From NCBI GenBank assembly GCA_033063855.1, contig CP093829.1, positions 5,466,243 to 5,530,242 on the forward strand: DNA of 64,000 nt. The letters are read 5' to 3'. A program made the position numbers and the translations under genes. This DNA comes from Smittia aterrima. Lineage: Eukaryota; Arthropoda; Insecta; Diptera; Chironomidae. The notes beneath the pieces are model-generated. The model saw only the letters and a list, made by a program, of their open reading frames with translations. It was not told the DNA's origin and did no database searches. Below, one piece after another: positions 20,655-29,539 of this stretch; the stretch's first letter is position 1; each line of letters begins with the position of its first letter.

Positions 20655-22436
20655 ATGAAGTCGATTATTTCATTTGCTTTTCTTTTAATTATTTCAAAGT
20701 GTTTTAAAACAAGTTCAGAAGAAATTTGCACAAATGGACACATCGTGGGAGGAACAAGCTTTCGCGACGAGGATGTTCCATCGTTAGCAAAGATCGTTGA
20801 GGTCAAAACAAATGAATTTATCTGTAGGACAGTCTTGATAAAACCTCATCAGTACATTACAAGTGAGTGAGATCATCGGAAAGAAAATGCAAATTTGAGA
20901 TTAACTTTCTATCCTTCAGCGCCTTGTTGTGTACAGGATGATCACAAAAGAAAACGAAATGTTTACGACATAGCTATCGTTCTCAAACATTTCAATCAAA
21001 ACAAAACATTAAAACAGGAAGTCAAGGAGATTCACGTTCACAGCGAATGGGAGAACAATCCTTACGACATTGAAACGCGAGTCGCTCTAATTATCACAGA
21101 GGAGAAAGCTCCGTTTGAGTTCTACATCTTCACTTCGTGCTTACGACAATTCATCGTGGACCAAAAGAATGAGAAAATTCATTCAATAATCGATCCATGT
21201 CAACAAGGACGAAGAGTAAAACGACAGTTCATGAACAACACTTGGGTTGAAAGTCGATTTGCTCATGACACTGGAGCCTTGTACGTTCACTATCACAATG
21301 AACTTTTTCTCTTCGGAATGTTCAGATCATCAACAATCGATGAGAATATTTGCGAGGAGCGAGTTGGTTCAAAGGTTGCTGACGTTTACAAATTTTTCAA
21401 ATGCGATTCACATTCGAAAACGACTGTAGCCGGTTCAGCTGAGATATTTTGCAGCGGAGATAAGATTTTTGAAGAAAACTTTGATGTGTTAGATAATCAA
21501 ACTTGGAGACACGAGCATAGCTTAGCTGGCGGTGGCACCTGGGAGTTTCAATGGTACTCTCCAAATCAAAACAATTCGTTTGTTCGAGATGGAATTCTTC
21601 ATCTCAGGCCGACCTTGACTTCTGATTCGCATGGTGAAAAGTACTTGACGAAAGGAATCGCCAAAATTCCTTCGGCGCAGTGCACTTACAAAAACGGAAA
21701 TAAATATGCAGATTTCTATGGCTGTGAACGACACGGACGTTACAACGTAATAAATCCAGTGATGAGTGCAAGCATCACGACGATCAACTCCTTTGCATTC
21801 AAGTATGGAACTGTAGAGATTCGAGCAAAAATGTCGACTGGAGATTGGCTGAAATCGTCGATCTCACTTTCACCGAAGAGAGATATCTACGGCTCATGGC
21901 CAGCATCAGGACAAATTGACCTTGCTGAGACAAGAGGAAATCGTAATTTATCTGAAGACAATGTCAACATTGGAATAGAACGTGTCGCTTGCACTCTTCA
22001 GTTTGGCCATACCGTTTTTAATACTCAAAGAGCTTACGGTGTCGTTGATAACTCTTCAGGATTTGGTTTGGATTTTCACATCTACAAATTAATTTGGACT
22101 CCCGAGAGCATTTCAATGTTTGTTGACGAGTACGAATGTTTTCACATCAACGCTGACGAAGGTCTTTGGAAGAAATATCAATTCGTTAACTCTCCTTGGG
22201 CTGAAGGTGAACCTTTAGCTCCTTTCGACCAAGAATTCTTTATTTCTCTAAGTCTCCATGTTGGTGGCAATTCGCACTCTTCAGATGAAGCAGTAAACGT
22301 TCCAGCCAAGCCTTGGAAAAACGATTCTCCTCATGCTGTAAATGAGTTCTGGAATGCTAAAGATGATTGGTTGCCAACCTGGAATGACGAGGATGTTGAT
22401 TTTCAAGTTGACTACGTTCGTGTTTATGCAACGTAA
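20655..22436 (+). CDS. Fusion of serine protease homologue and GH16 homologue (both catalytic sites lost)
   Basis: Exons 20655-20862 and 20920-22436, phase 1; 574 aa. Signal peptide about 1-21; protease-fold part about 25-235 beginning with IVGG. The triad is gone: His57 is Cys72 (TTPCC), Asp102 is Arg123 (TRVALI), Ser195 is Thr187 (HDTGAL). A basic RRVKR at 167-171 looks like a furin-type site inside this domain, with another KRKR near 78. The GH16 domain runs from about 240 to the end. Its signature is GQIDLAE: the nucleophile Glu is Gln401, acid/base Glu406 kept; cleft tryptophans lost (DWLKSSIS). Predicted secreted non-enzymatic glucan-recognition protein. Frame and domain integrity argue for function rather than decay. 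Confidence 0.9.
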
Positions 22437-22836
22437 TGTCTCAAGCTATACTTGCATCGACCAAAATCTTGATAAATCTAAAATCTTTCTGCTCAGAAAA
22501 TATTGTTAAATGTTTTACTTTAAAATAAAATTTCCCCAAACCTAACCGACAAAATCGTAAGAGCTTTAAATTCTAGAAAAGCTTCATCTGTAAAATGTTC
22601 AAAGTTCAATGAAATTATAGCAAAAAAATATCTCAAGGTCATAAAAACTTGACGAATGGGAAAAAGAAATTAAAAATTGGAATCTCCGTGGATTCTCCCA
22701 AAGCCGATTATTTGATCGACGAAATGTTTTTGCTTCAATCTATTGACTTTGCGGGATTCCCTGATAAGAAAGATTATAAGTTCAGTCATTTCATTTTCTG
22801 TGATTAACTTATTATTCCGAGAACTCATTTCGAATC
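22437..22836. other. Spacer between duplicated fusion genes
   Basis: The right part (about 22680-22836) is a copy of the promoter region at 20500-20654. The left part is AT-rich with nothing recognisable. Confidence 0.6.
22753..22768 (+). promoter_or_regulatory. Adjacent kB-like and GATA motifs (duplicate)
   Basis: GGGATTCCCT at 22753-22762 followed directly by GATAAG at 22763-22768, 75 bases before the ATG, as at 20571. The duplication included the promoter, so this is not independent conservation. Confidence 0.55.
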
Positions 22837-24612
22837 ATGAAGTCGATTATTTCATTTGCTTTTATTTTAATTATTTCAAAGTGTTACAAAACGAGTTCAG
22901 AAGAAATCTGCACAAATGGACACATCGTGGGAGGAACAAGTTTCCGCGACGAGGATGTTCCATCGTTAGCAAAGATCGTTGAGGTCAAAACAAATGAATT
23001 TATCTGTAGGACAGTCTTGATAAAACCTCATCAGTACATTACAAGTGAGTGAGACCATCGGAAAGAAAATGCAAATTTGAGATTAACTTTCTATCCTTCA
23101 GCGCCTTGTTGTGTTCAAGATGATCACAAAAGAAAACGAAATGTTTACGACATCGCCATCGTTCTCAAACATTTCAATCAAAACAAAACATTGAAACAGG
23201 AAGTCAAGGAGATTCACGTTCACAGCGAATGGGAGAACAATCCTTATGACATTGAAACGCGAGTCGCTCTAATTATCACAGAGGACAAAGCTCCATTTGA
23301 GTTCTACATCTTCACTTCATGTTTGCGACAATTCATTGTGAAGCAAATGAATGAGAAAGTTCATTCAATAATCGATCCATGTCAACAAGGACGAAGAGTA
23401 AAACGACAGTTCATGAACAACACTTGGGTTGAAAGTCGATTTGCTTATGACACTGGAGCCTTGTACGTTCACTATCACAATGAACTTTTTCTCTTCGGAA
23501 TGTTCAGATCATCAACAATCGATGAGAATATTTGCGAAGAGCGAATAGGTTCAGAGGTTGCTGATGTTTACAAATTTTTCAAATGCGACTCACATTCGAA
23601 AACGACTGTAGCCGGCTCAGCTGAGATATTTTGCAGCGGAGATAAGATTTTTGAAGAAAACTTTGATGTGTTAGATAATCAAACTTGGAGGCACGAGCAT
23701 AGCTTAGCAGGTGGCGGGAACTGGGAGTTCCAATGGTACGTTCCATATCAAAACAATTCGTTTGTTCGAGATGGAATTCTTCATCTCAGGCCGACCTTGA
23801 CTTCTGATTCGCATGGCGAAAGATTCTTGACGAAAGGAATCGCTAAAATTCCTTCGGCGCAGTGCACTTACAAACGAGGATATCCTGATTTTTTCGGCTG
23901 CGAACGATGGGGACGTTACAACGTAATAAATCCAGTGATGAGTGCAAGCATCACGACGGTCAACTCATTTGCATTCAAGTATGGAACTGTAGAGATTCGT
24001 GCAAAAATGTCGACTGGAGATTGGCTGACATCATCAATATCACTTCTACCAAAGAAAGAGAAATATGGTCAATGGCCAGCATCAGGACAAATTGATCTTG
24101 CTGAGACAAGAGGAAATCGTAATTTATCTGAAGACAATGACAACATTGGAATAGAACGTGTCGCTTGCACTCTTCATTTTGGTCATGACGCTGCGAGTAA
24201 TCAAAGAGCTTACAGTGCCATTGATAACTCTTCAGGATTTGGCGCAGATTTTCACATCTACAAATTAATTTGGACTCCCGAGAGCATTTCAATGTTGGTT
24301 GATGAGTACGAATGCATTCACATCAACACTGATGAAAGTCTTTGGAAGAAATATCATTTCTTTAACTCTCCTTGGGCTGAAGGTGAACCTTTAGCTCCTT
24401 TCGATAACGAATTCTTTATTTCTCTAAGTCTCAAAGTTGGTGGCAATGCGCACTATTCAGACGAAGCAGTAAACGTTCCAGCCAAGCCTTGGGATAATCT
24501 TTCTCCTCATGCTTCTACTGAGTTCTGGAATGCTAAAGATGATTGGTTACCAACCTGGAAAGACGAGGATGTTGATTTTCAAGTTGACTACGTTCGTGTT
24601 TATGCAACGTAA
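22837..24612 (+). CDS. Tandem duplicate of the protease-homologue/GH16 fusion
   Basis: Exons 22837-23044 and 23102-24612; 572 aa. Nearly identical to the gene at 20655 over the protease-like half; differences concentrate in the GH16 half around the cleft (DWLTSSIS for DWLKSSIS; the loop after the Cys at the DFFGC motif; the loop following LHFGH). The same losses are fixed: TTPCC, TRVALI, HDTGAL in the protease part, GQIDLAE in GH16; RRVKR is kept. Conserved scaffold with a diverging glucan-facing surface suggests change in ligand specificity, an inference that needs codon-substitution analysis. Confidence 0.9.
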
Positions 24613-24766
24613 TGTCCCAAGCAAAACTTGTATCGGCCAAAATCTTTCTGCTCAGAAATTATTAAGCTTCTGAATTAGACTTATAAAAAAAATGTTCACA
24701 GAAAAATTACAAACGTTTTGGTCATTGACCGAAAGACATTTAAATTTTACGCTAAACTTTCTTAAA

Positions 24767-24878
24767 CAAGGGGAAGATAACTGCAGTAAAAGTCGTCCCA
24801 TAGTAAATTGTTTACTGTGATAGTAAAATGTTTTACTATGACAGTAAAAACAGGTTTACTGCAGTTATCTTCCCCTTG
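24767..24878. mobile_element. Palindromic MITE, 112 bp, hAT-like
   Basis: Terminal inverted repeats of about 24 bases starting CAAGGGGAAGATAACTGCAG, nearly the whole element folding back. Flanked by 8-bp direct repeats TTCTTAAA at 24759-24766 and 24879-24886. The end CAAGG fits the hAT terminal pattern, and 8-bp duplications are typical for hAT. The interior has short AGTAAA/TTTACT repeats. Absent from the related sequence at 29.7 kb, so inserted after that duplication. Confidence 0.9.
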
Positions 24879-24956
24879 TTCTTAAATAATAAAACGAGTA
24901 GGTAGCTACAAGTAAAAAAGTTTCTATTTTGAAAAAGCTACTTTAAGAAAAACTTC

Positions 24957-25027
24957 TTCAACTCCTCTTCTATCTTCCTTTCCATTGCTTGTTTCTCTCG
25001 CTTCTAGTTCTCTGAGCTTTAAGTCGC
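24957..25027 (-). pseudogene. Mbs: Dead copy of an Mbs coiled-coil exon
   Basis: Matches the working exon 32752-32666 on the minus strand, including the acceptor side (ACAGGCGACT) and the AMERKI codons. It has in-frame stop codons and an internal deletion. It marks the edge of the segment copied from the Mbs intron along with the lysozyme-like gene. Confidence 0.8.
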
Positions 25028-25130
25028 CTGTAAATAAATCATTTGAGAATTAAGATTATGAGTTATCATCTCTTATTAAATCAAACTCTCATTTCAGTTG
25101 CAAATTGACAATCAAAGTGTGAACATTATT

Positions 25131-26324
25131 ATGAAATTTAAATCAATTACTCAGACACTTGCTGTTATCAGCGTTCTGTGTTGTGATCTCGCTTCCTCGA
25201 AAATCATTGGGCTCTGTGAGTTCGCAGTTGAATTATACAAGACTCATGAAATTCCCAGAGATGAGATTTATAAACATTTGTGCATCGCAAAAATATTGTA
25301 CTCTGGAAAAGAGTCGAGCACAAATTATTCTGGATTCATTGGAATTTATGGAATTGGATCTGAATGGTGGTGCGGGAAAGAAGAGAAAGGAGGAGACTGT
25401 GATGTCAAATGCTCTGATTTAGTCGATGATGACATCGCTGATGATGTTAAGTGTGCAAACTTAATATTATCGCGCCAAGGAATTAAAGCATGGGGCCACT
25501 CAAGTGAACATCATTGCAAGAGTCAATATGAAGACAAAACGAATTTGTGTCTTGAAAATGAAGAAATGATTGAAGTTTTAAATGAATTTCAACCTAACAA
25601 TGTCACAATCACAACGACCTCGCAAGAACCAGTCACAATCAAAACAACTTCACAGGAAATTCCAAACAAAATAGAAGTGATAGCCGCACCAGCAACAACA
25701 ACGACTCCGATTAGAAAAGAAGTGGGAGAAGAAGAGATTTGCGATTTCGTATTTCATTTGTACGAAACTCATGAACTTGCTCGAAATGAAATCTACAAAC
25801 ATTTGTGCATCGCAAATTTACTTCATACGAAAAGAGATGCTGAGGGATTCTTTGGAATTTATAGAATTGGATCTGAATGGTGGTGCGGGAAAGACGAGAA
25901 AGGAGGAGGCTGTGATGTCAAATGCTCTGATTTACTCGATGATGACATCGCCGATGATGTAAGATGTGCAATAAAAATCTTGTCGGATCAAGGAGTTATG
26001 GCTTGGGGCGCTAGTGAGTCTTACTGCAAAAGTAAACATCAAAAAGAAGTGGACTCGTGTCTCGAAGATCACGGATTGTATAATATAACAACAAAAGATC
26101 AAAAATTTAAGACAGTTAGAAGAACTACAGTTAAACCGATAATGAAAAAGGTTGACATTCAAGTCCAAGCAATCGCCGAATCCTCGAATGGAGTCCAAAA
26201 CTTTTTTCTCTTCCTCTTTCTCTTAACTTTGTCTGCAGCATTAATCGTTGTCGGCATCAAATATCGATCACGAATTTTCAAAAGGGATCGCGTTCATGAA
26301 TACGAAAACCCAATCAGCCTTTAA
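25131..26324 (+). CDS. Membrane-anchored double C-type lysozyme-like protein (catalytically dead)
   Basis: Single coding exon, 397 aa; start at 25131 at the signal peptide. Two C-type lysozyme domains (about 24-140 and 200-310), each with all eight cysteines in lysozyme spacing (29, 51, 81, 90, 94, 108, 129, 140 and 204, 226, 252, 261, 265, 279, 299, 310). The catalytic Glu35 equivalent is Leu56 and Leu231; the Asp52 equivalent is Phe69 and Phe240. A Thr-rich linker (about 157-193), a stalk, one transmembrane helix (about 357-377) and a basic 20-residue tail ending YENPISL follow. Predicted type I surface protein that binds rather than cleaves glycan. The YEN in the tail is a possible SH2 (Grb2/Drk type) docking motif. 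Its sister lies at 32856. Confidence 0.92.
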   Translation: MKFKSITQTLAVISVLCCDLASSKIIGLCEFAVELYKTHEIPRDEIYKHLCIAKILYSGKESSTNYSGFIGIYGIGSEWWCGKEEKGGDCDVKCSDLVDDDIADDVKCANLILSRQGIKAWGHSSEHHCKSQYEDKTNLCLENEEMIEVLNEFQPNNVTITTTSQEPVTIKTTSQEIPNKIEVIAAPATTTTPIRKEVGEEEICDFVFHLYETHELARNEIYKHLCIANLLHTKRDAEGFFGIYRIGSEWWCGKDEKGGGCDVKCSDLLDDDIADDVRCAIKILSDQGVMAWGASESYCKSKHQKEVDSCLEDHGLYNITTKDQKFKTVRRTTVKPIMKKVDIQVQAIAESSNGVQNFFLFLFLLTLSAALIVVGIKYRSRIFKRDRVHEYENPISL

Positions 26325-26611
26325 AGTTTAAATTTCTCCGAAGAAAATGACTTGTAATTATACGCGTCGTAATAGAGAAAAGAAAGCAGGTGGGAATTAA
26401 AATAAGTTTGATTAATTATCAATAAAATATTGCAGAGGAAAATTAAAGGACTTGCGTTGTTGATGGATTATATAATTATTATAATAATAAGAATTGTCTT
26501 GATGTGAAATTCCTTCTTTCTTTCCTTCTTTCCTTCTGTGGCGTAACGCTCGACTAAAGCGCCACTGGCGGCGAAAAAATGAATTAGGCGTCGTTGTGCA
26601 TGAACCCAAAA

Positions 26612-26832
26612 CTTCGGAAAACTTGGGAAAATTTCGGGAAAACTCCGGAAAAACTTGGGAAATTTTCAGGAAAGTTTCGGAAAAACTCGGGAAAACTTCG
26701 GAAAAATTTCGGAAAAATTTCGGAAAATTTTGGAAAACTCAGGAAAATATTCGGAAAAACTTCGGAAAATTTCGGAAAACTCGGGAAAATTTCGGGAAAA
26801 CTTCGGGAAAACATCGGAAAAACTCAAGAAAA
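26612..26832. repeat. Minisatellite with degenerate unit of about 11 bp
   Basis: About 20 head-to-tail units of the form ACTTCGGGAAA or ATTTCGGAAAA. The unit has no stop codon in several frames, so long reading frames appear on both strands; they are not genes. Confidence 0.85.
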
Positions 26833-26854
26833 CTCGAAGAGATTCGTCTCGACG

Positions 26855-26872
26855 GGCGGCAAAGCCGCCCAG
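26855..26872. other. GC-rich hairpin after the minisatellite
   Basis: GGGCGGCAAAGCCGCCC is a perfect 7-bp stem with a 3-base loop in otherwise AT-rich surroundings. It could be a structural end signal of a repeat element; no function is assigned. Confidence 0.6.
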
Positions 26873-27795
26873 GGTAAACTAGTTTATATATAAAATTATA
26901 ATTAAAATAAAATAGCGACAATAAATTTTATGAAATTTACATCTTCCTTTCCTCGTAAAAACCTTTAGAGTTGTTGTTGTAGTTTTTTGTTGTGGATTAT
27001 TTGGTCTACTTGGCAGAGCTAAGCTCATCGAGGCCAACTCTTACCAGGTCCTGGAGGAACTCCGCTCTAAAAATCTTATAGTGTGCTTTACATACCATTC
27101 TTCTAATCTATCTTTCGGGTTTGTCGTCGCCAGCAACGCAGTTGATATTTTTATTTGTTGAAACACTGCTCGCTCTTAATTTAAACTCGCCATTTTTCCG
27201 AGAAATCCTAATTTGTTTAATTTATTATTTGACAGATTAAATAATTTTTCTTGGAATTTCCTCGGCCCCTAGAACATCCTCGTATCTGAGACAATTTGAT
27301 AGCCGTCTTTGTCGAAATGAAGATTGTTGGACCGTTCAGCTCTTTGCATAATATGTGAAAGTTCACATTGCTTGATCAACAAATAATTTCAGATTTTTCT
27401 GAGTACGTTATCAAGTTTTTATTATTAAATTATCTTTCTCGAGTGCACAATTATCAATTTGTTTATAGACGTTCTTGGAAAAACCAAGGGCAAGTGATGA
27501 TCAAAAATTACTGTCACAGAATTATGAAGTTTATTATTGCAAAAGTCTTTATGAGAAAACAGAGTTAGATTAAATTTTGGATTGCTTGAAAATTATTATC
27601 ATAAACATTATCATTAGTAGACTATAATTCAAAGCCCAAAATATATTCGCCGAGCAGTCCAACAATCTCGAATTCGCATACTTTCGCTTTTGTTATCACA
27701 AATTATCAACGAAATGACCAAAGAAAATAAAAACAACATTGGATTGTCCAATCGCCCGACGACAAACCTGAAAGTTAGAGATAAGAAAATCGAAA

Positions 27796-27830
27796 TTTAT
27801 ATTCCCGTGTTTTGCAGTCGCAGCTTCAGT
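27796..27830 (+). promoter_or_regulatory. TATA-like box and initiator of the LRR-coil gene
   Basis: TTTATATTC at 27796 and TTCAGT at 27825-27830, about 30 bases apart; the ATG follows at 27857. GATAAG lies just upstream at 27779. Confidence 0.5.
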
Positions 27831-27856
27831 TTCGTCTGAGCCTTTAACCAAAAAAC

Positions 27857-29539
27857 ATGAAGCAGCTAAAATATTTTCTGGTCACTTGGTTTATCTTTGG
27901 ATTCGTCGAGAGCTTTCGACTTAATTGTATATTTGAATATAATGAAGGAAACATGTGCACTGTGGAAACTCTGAAAGTTCTTGAAACCGACATCGCGGTC
28001 ACTTCAGTTTCGGGAACTTACACAGCTGAGATTAAAACAAACGAAGACGTCAAATGGTTGCGGATAACTGAAATGGTTGAGACTGAACGATTGCTAACTA
28101 AAGCTTGCAATTTCTTTCAAAAATTAGAACGCTTCGATGTTGAGGGCAGATCTATTATTCGAGTCAATCGGGAAGTGTTCACGAATTGCAAGAACGTGAC
28201 GGTAGTTTTTATCGTGACCACTGCTCTGACGACACTGCCTGAAAACCTTTTCGAGGATCTAATCGAATTGGAACATCTTTACCTTTATGATAACAAACTT
28301 ATAACACTGCCAGCCAATTTATTAGTGAAAAATACAAAACTGGTTATATTCCAAGCGCAAAATAATCGACTAAGCACGATCGACACTGTACTGCCATCAT
28401 CATTAATTTCTGCTAATTATCGCGGTAACGTTTGCATCGACAAGGGGTTTTCGGGAGATATCTCGGACAGAAATTTGTTTATTAACGAAGTTACTTCTAA
28501 ATGCGACACTGAATCGTTTCCCTCGAAGTTGATCGCTTTTGAAAATTCTTTATCCGAGAAAGCAGTCGAAATTTCAACATTAAAACAGGAAAAGGAAACT
28601 TGCGAGAAGGAAAAGAATGTTTTATCAACAAACATGGAGCTGTTGAAGTCAACAGCAAAAAACTTGAAGGTTTATAATGAAAATTTAACGGTTGAAAACG
28701 AAGCTTTAAGATCAAAAGTCAAACAAGAGTTTACCAAAGTTATTGAAGAAAATAATATTTTAAAGTCAACAATAAAAGAGAGAGAGACTAACATTAGCCA
28801 ACTTGAAAAGCAAATTCTCAAATATAATCAGAAGAACATAATTTTACAAGAAAATCTCACGAAAATCGTTGCAAATCATCAACAAATCGTCGATAAAATG
28901 GAATCATCGCTTCACTCAAAGGATATCGCGTTCAACAAAACTTTATCTGAGAAAGAAGAGGAAATTGCAAAATTTAAACAGAAAAAGGAAACTTGCGAGA
29001 GTGAAAATGTCGCTTTAGTAACAAACACAACTCAACTGTTGTCAACCATCGACAGTCTGAATAGTAGTAACAAAAATTTGAAGACTGAGATCGACTCTTT
29101 TGAGACAAGCAACGTTATTAATGAAAATAATATTTTAAAATCAAATAACTCAATTTTGGTAAACACATTGACAGAGATAGAGTCAAACTTTAGGAGAATT
29201 GAAAAGGACCTTGTCAACTGTAATGAGGGTCTCTCTACATTCAATGAACTGAACGAAGAAAGTGCGAAACTAAAGAAGAAAAAGGAACAACTCGAAGTTG
29301 ATAATTTCTCTCTGGTCACAAACACAACTCAATTGATGTCGATAATCGAAGAACTAGAGACTGACATCAGCGGATGTGAAATGGAGAGAAGTGCTCAGTT
29401 GTTACAAGTTTCAGATGAAAACAAAAGTTTGAAAGCAAATTACGAGAATTTGTTGAAAACTTTAAAAGATCTCACGAAATCTTCTTCATCGACTCGAGTC
29501 GCTGAATGTTTAAACCAAATTGATGAAATAATAAAATAA
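27857..29539 (+). CDS. Secreted leucine-rich repeat / coiled-coil protein (LRIM-like layout)
   Basis: Single exon, 560 aa. Signal peptide about 1-19; Cys-containing N-cap (about 23-35); four to five LRRs (about 65-190, for example LEHLYLYDNKLITLP); a C-cap with Cys (NVCIDKG and SKCDTES); then about 330 residues of heptad-rich coiled coil with many Asn-glycosylation sites (NTTQL twice). Signal peptide, LRRs, Cys cap and coiled coil is the layout of mosquito LRIM/APL1 proteins, which dimerise through the coil and stabilise the complement-like TEP1. Sequence similarity beyond layout cannot be judged here, so a direct orthologue claim is not made. The coil contains an internal duplication (KQEKETCE, KQKKETCE and KKKKEQLE blocks). 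Confidence 0.85.
   Translation: MKQLKYFLVTWFIFGFVESFRLNCIFEYNEGNMCTVETLKVLETDIAVTSVSGTYTAEIKTNEDVKWLRITEMVETERLLTKACNFFQKLERFDVEGRSIIRVNREVFTNCKNVTVVFIVTTALTTLPENLFEDLIELEHLYLYDNKLITLPANLLVKNTKLVIFQAQNNRLSTIDTVLPSSLISANYRGNVCIDKGFSGDISDRNLFINEVTSKCDTESFPSKLIAFENSLSEKAVEISTLKQEKETCEKEKNVLSTNMELLKSTAKNLKVYNENLTVENEALRSKVKQEFTKVIEENNILKSTIKERETNISQLEKQILKYNQKNIILQENLTKIVANHQQIVDKMESSLHSKDIAFNKTLSEKEEEIAKFKQKKETCESENVALVTNTTQLLSTIDSLNSSNKNLKTEIDSFETSNVINENNILKSNNSILVNTLTEIESNFRRIEKDLVNCNEGLSTFNELNEESAKLKKKKEQLEVDNFSLVTNTTQLMSIIEELETDISGCEMERSAQLLQVSDENKSLKANYENLLKTLKDLTKSSSSTRVAECLNQIDEIIK

Larger units (their letters stand above)
24613..25130. other. Intergenic region with MITE and dead Mbs exon
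   Basis: Holds the 112-bp MITE (24767-24878) and a decayed Mbs exon (24957-25027), both listed separately. The segment 25028-25130 matches the sequence preceding the nested lysozyme-like gene at 32753-32855 and contains an acceptor-like CTCATTTCAG before the ATG. Confidence 0.7.
26325..27795. other. Gene-poor region
   Basis: To about 26447 it copies the 3' flank of the sister lysozyme-like gene (34041-34199). Then a pyrimidine-rich tract (26510-26537), the 11-bp minisatellite, and from 26880 AT-rich sequence. 27000-27130 is less AT-rich and may be an old repeat, but I recognise nothing. GATAAG occurs at 27779. Confidence 0.5.

Noticed and set aside
11376..24612. Horizontal transfer of bacterial laminarinases
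   Set aside because: GH16 genes of this type are widespread in insects, carry introns and signal peptides here, and share base composition with their neighbours.
20655..24612. Fusion genes as assembly artefact or pseudogenes
   Set aside because: Two complete copies with intact frames, conserved splice sites and promoters; replaced residues are missense, not disruptive.
26584..26921. Several overlapping open frames on both strands with Lys/Phe/Gly-rich products
   Set aside because: They all come from the 11-bp minisatellite, whose unit lacks stop codons in many frames.
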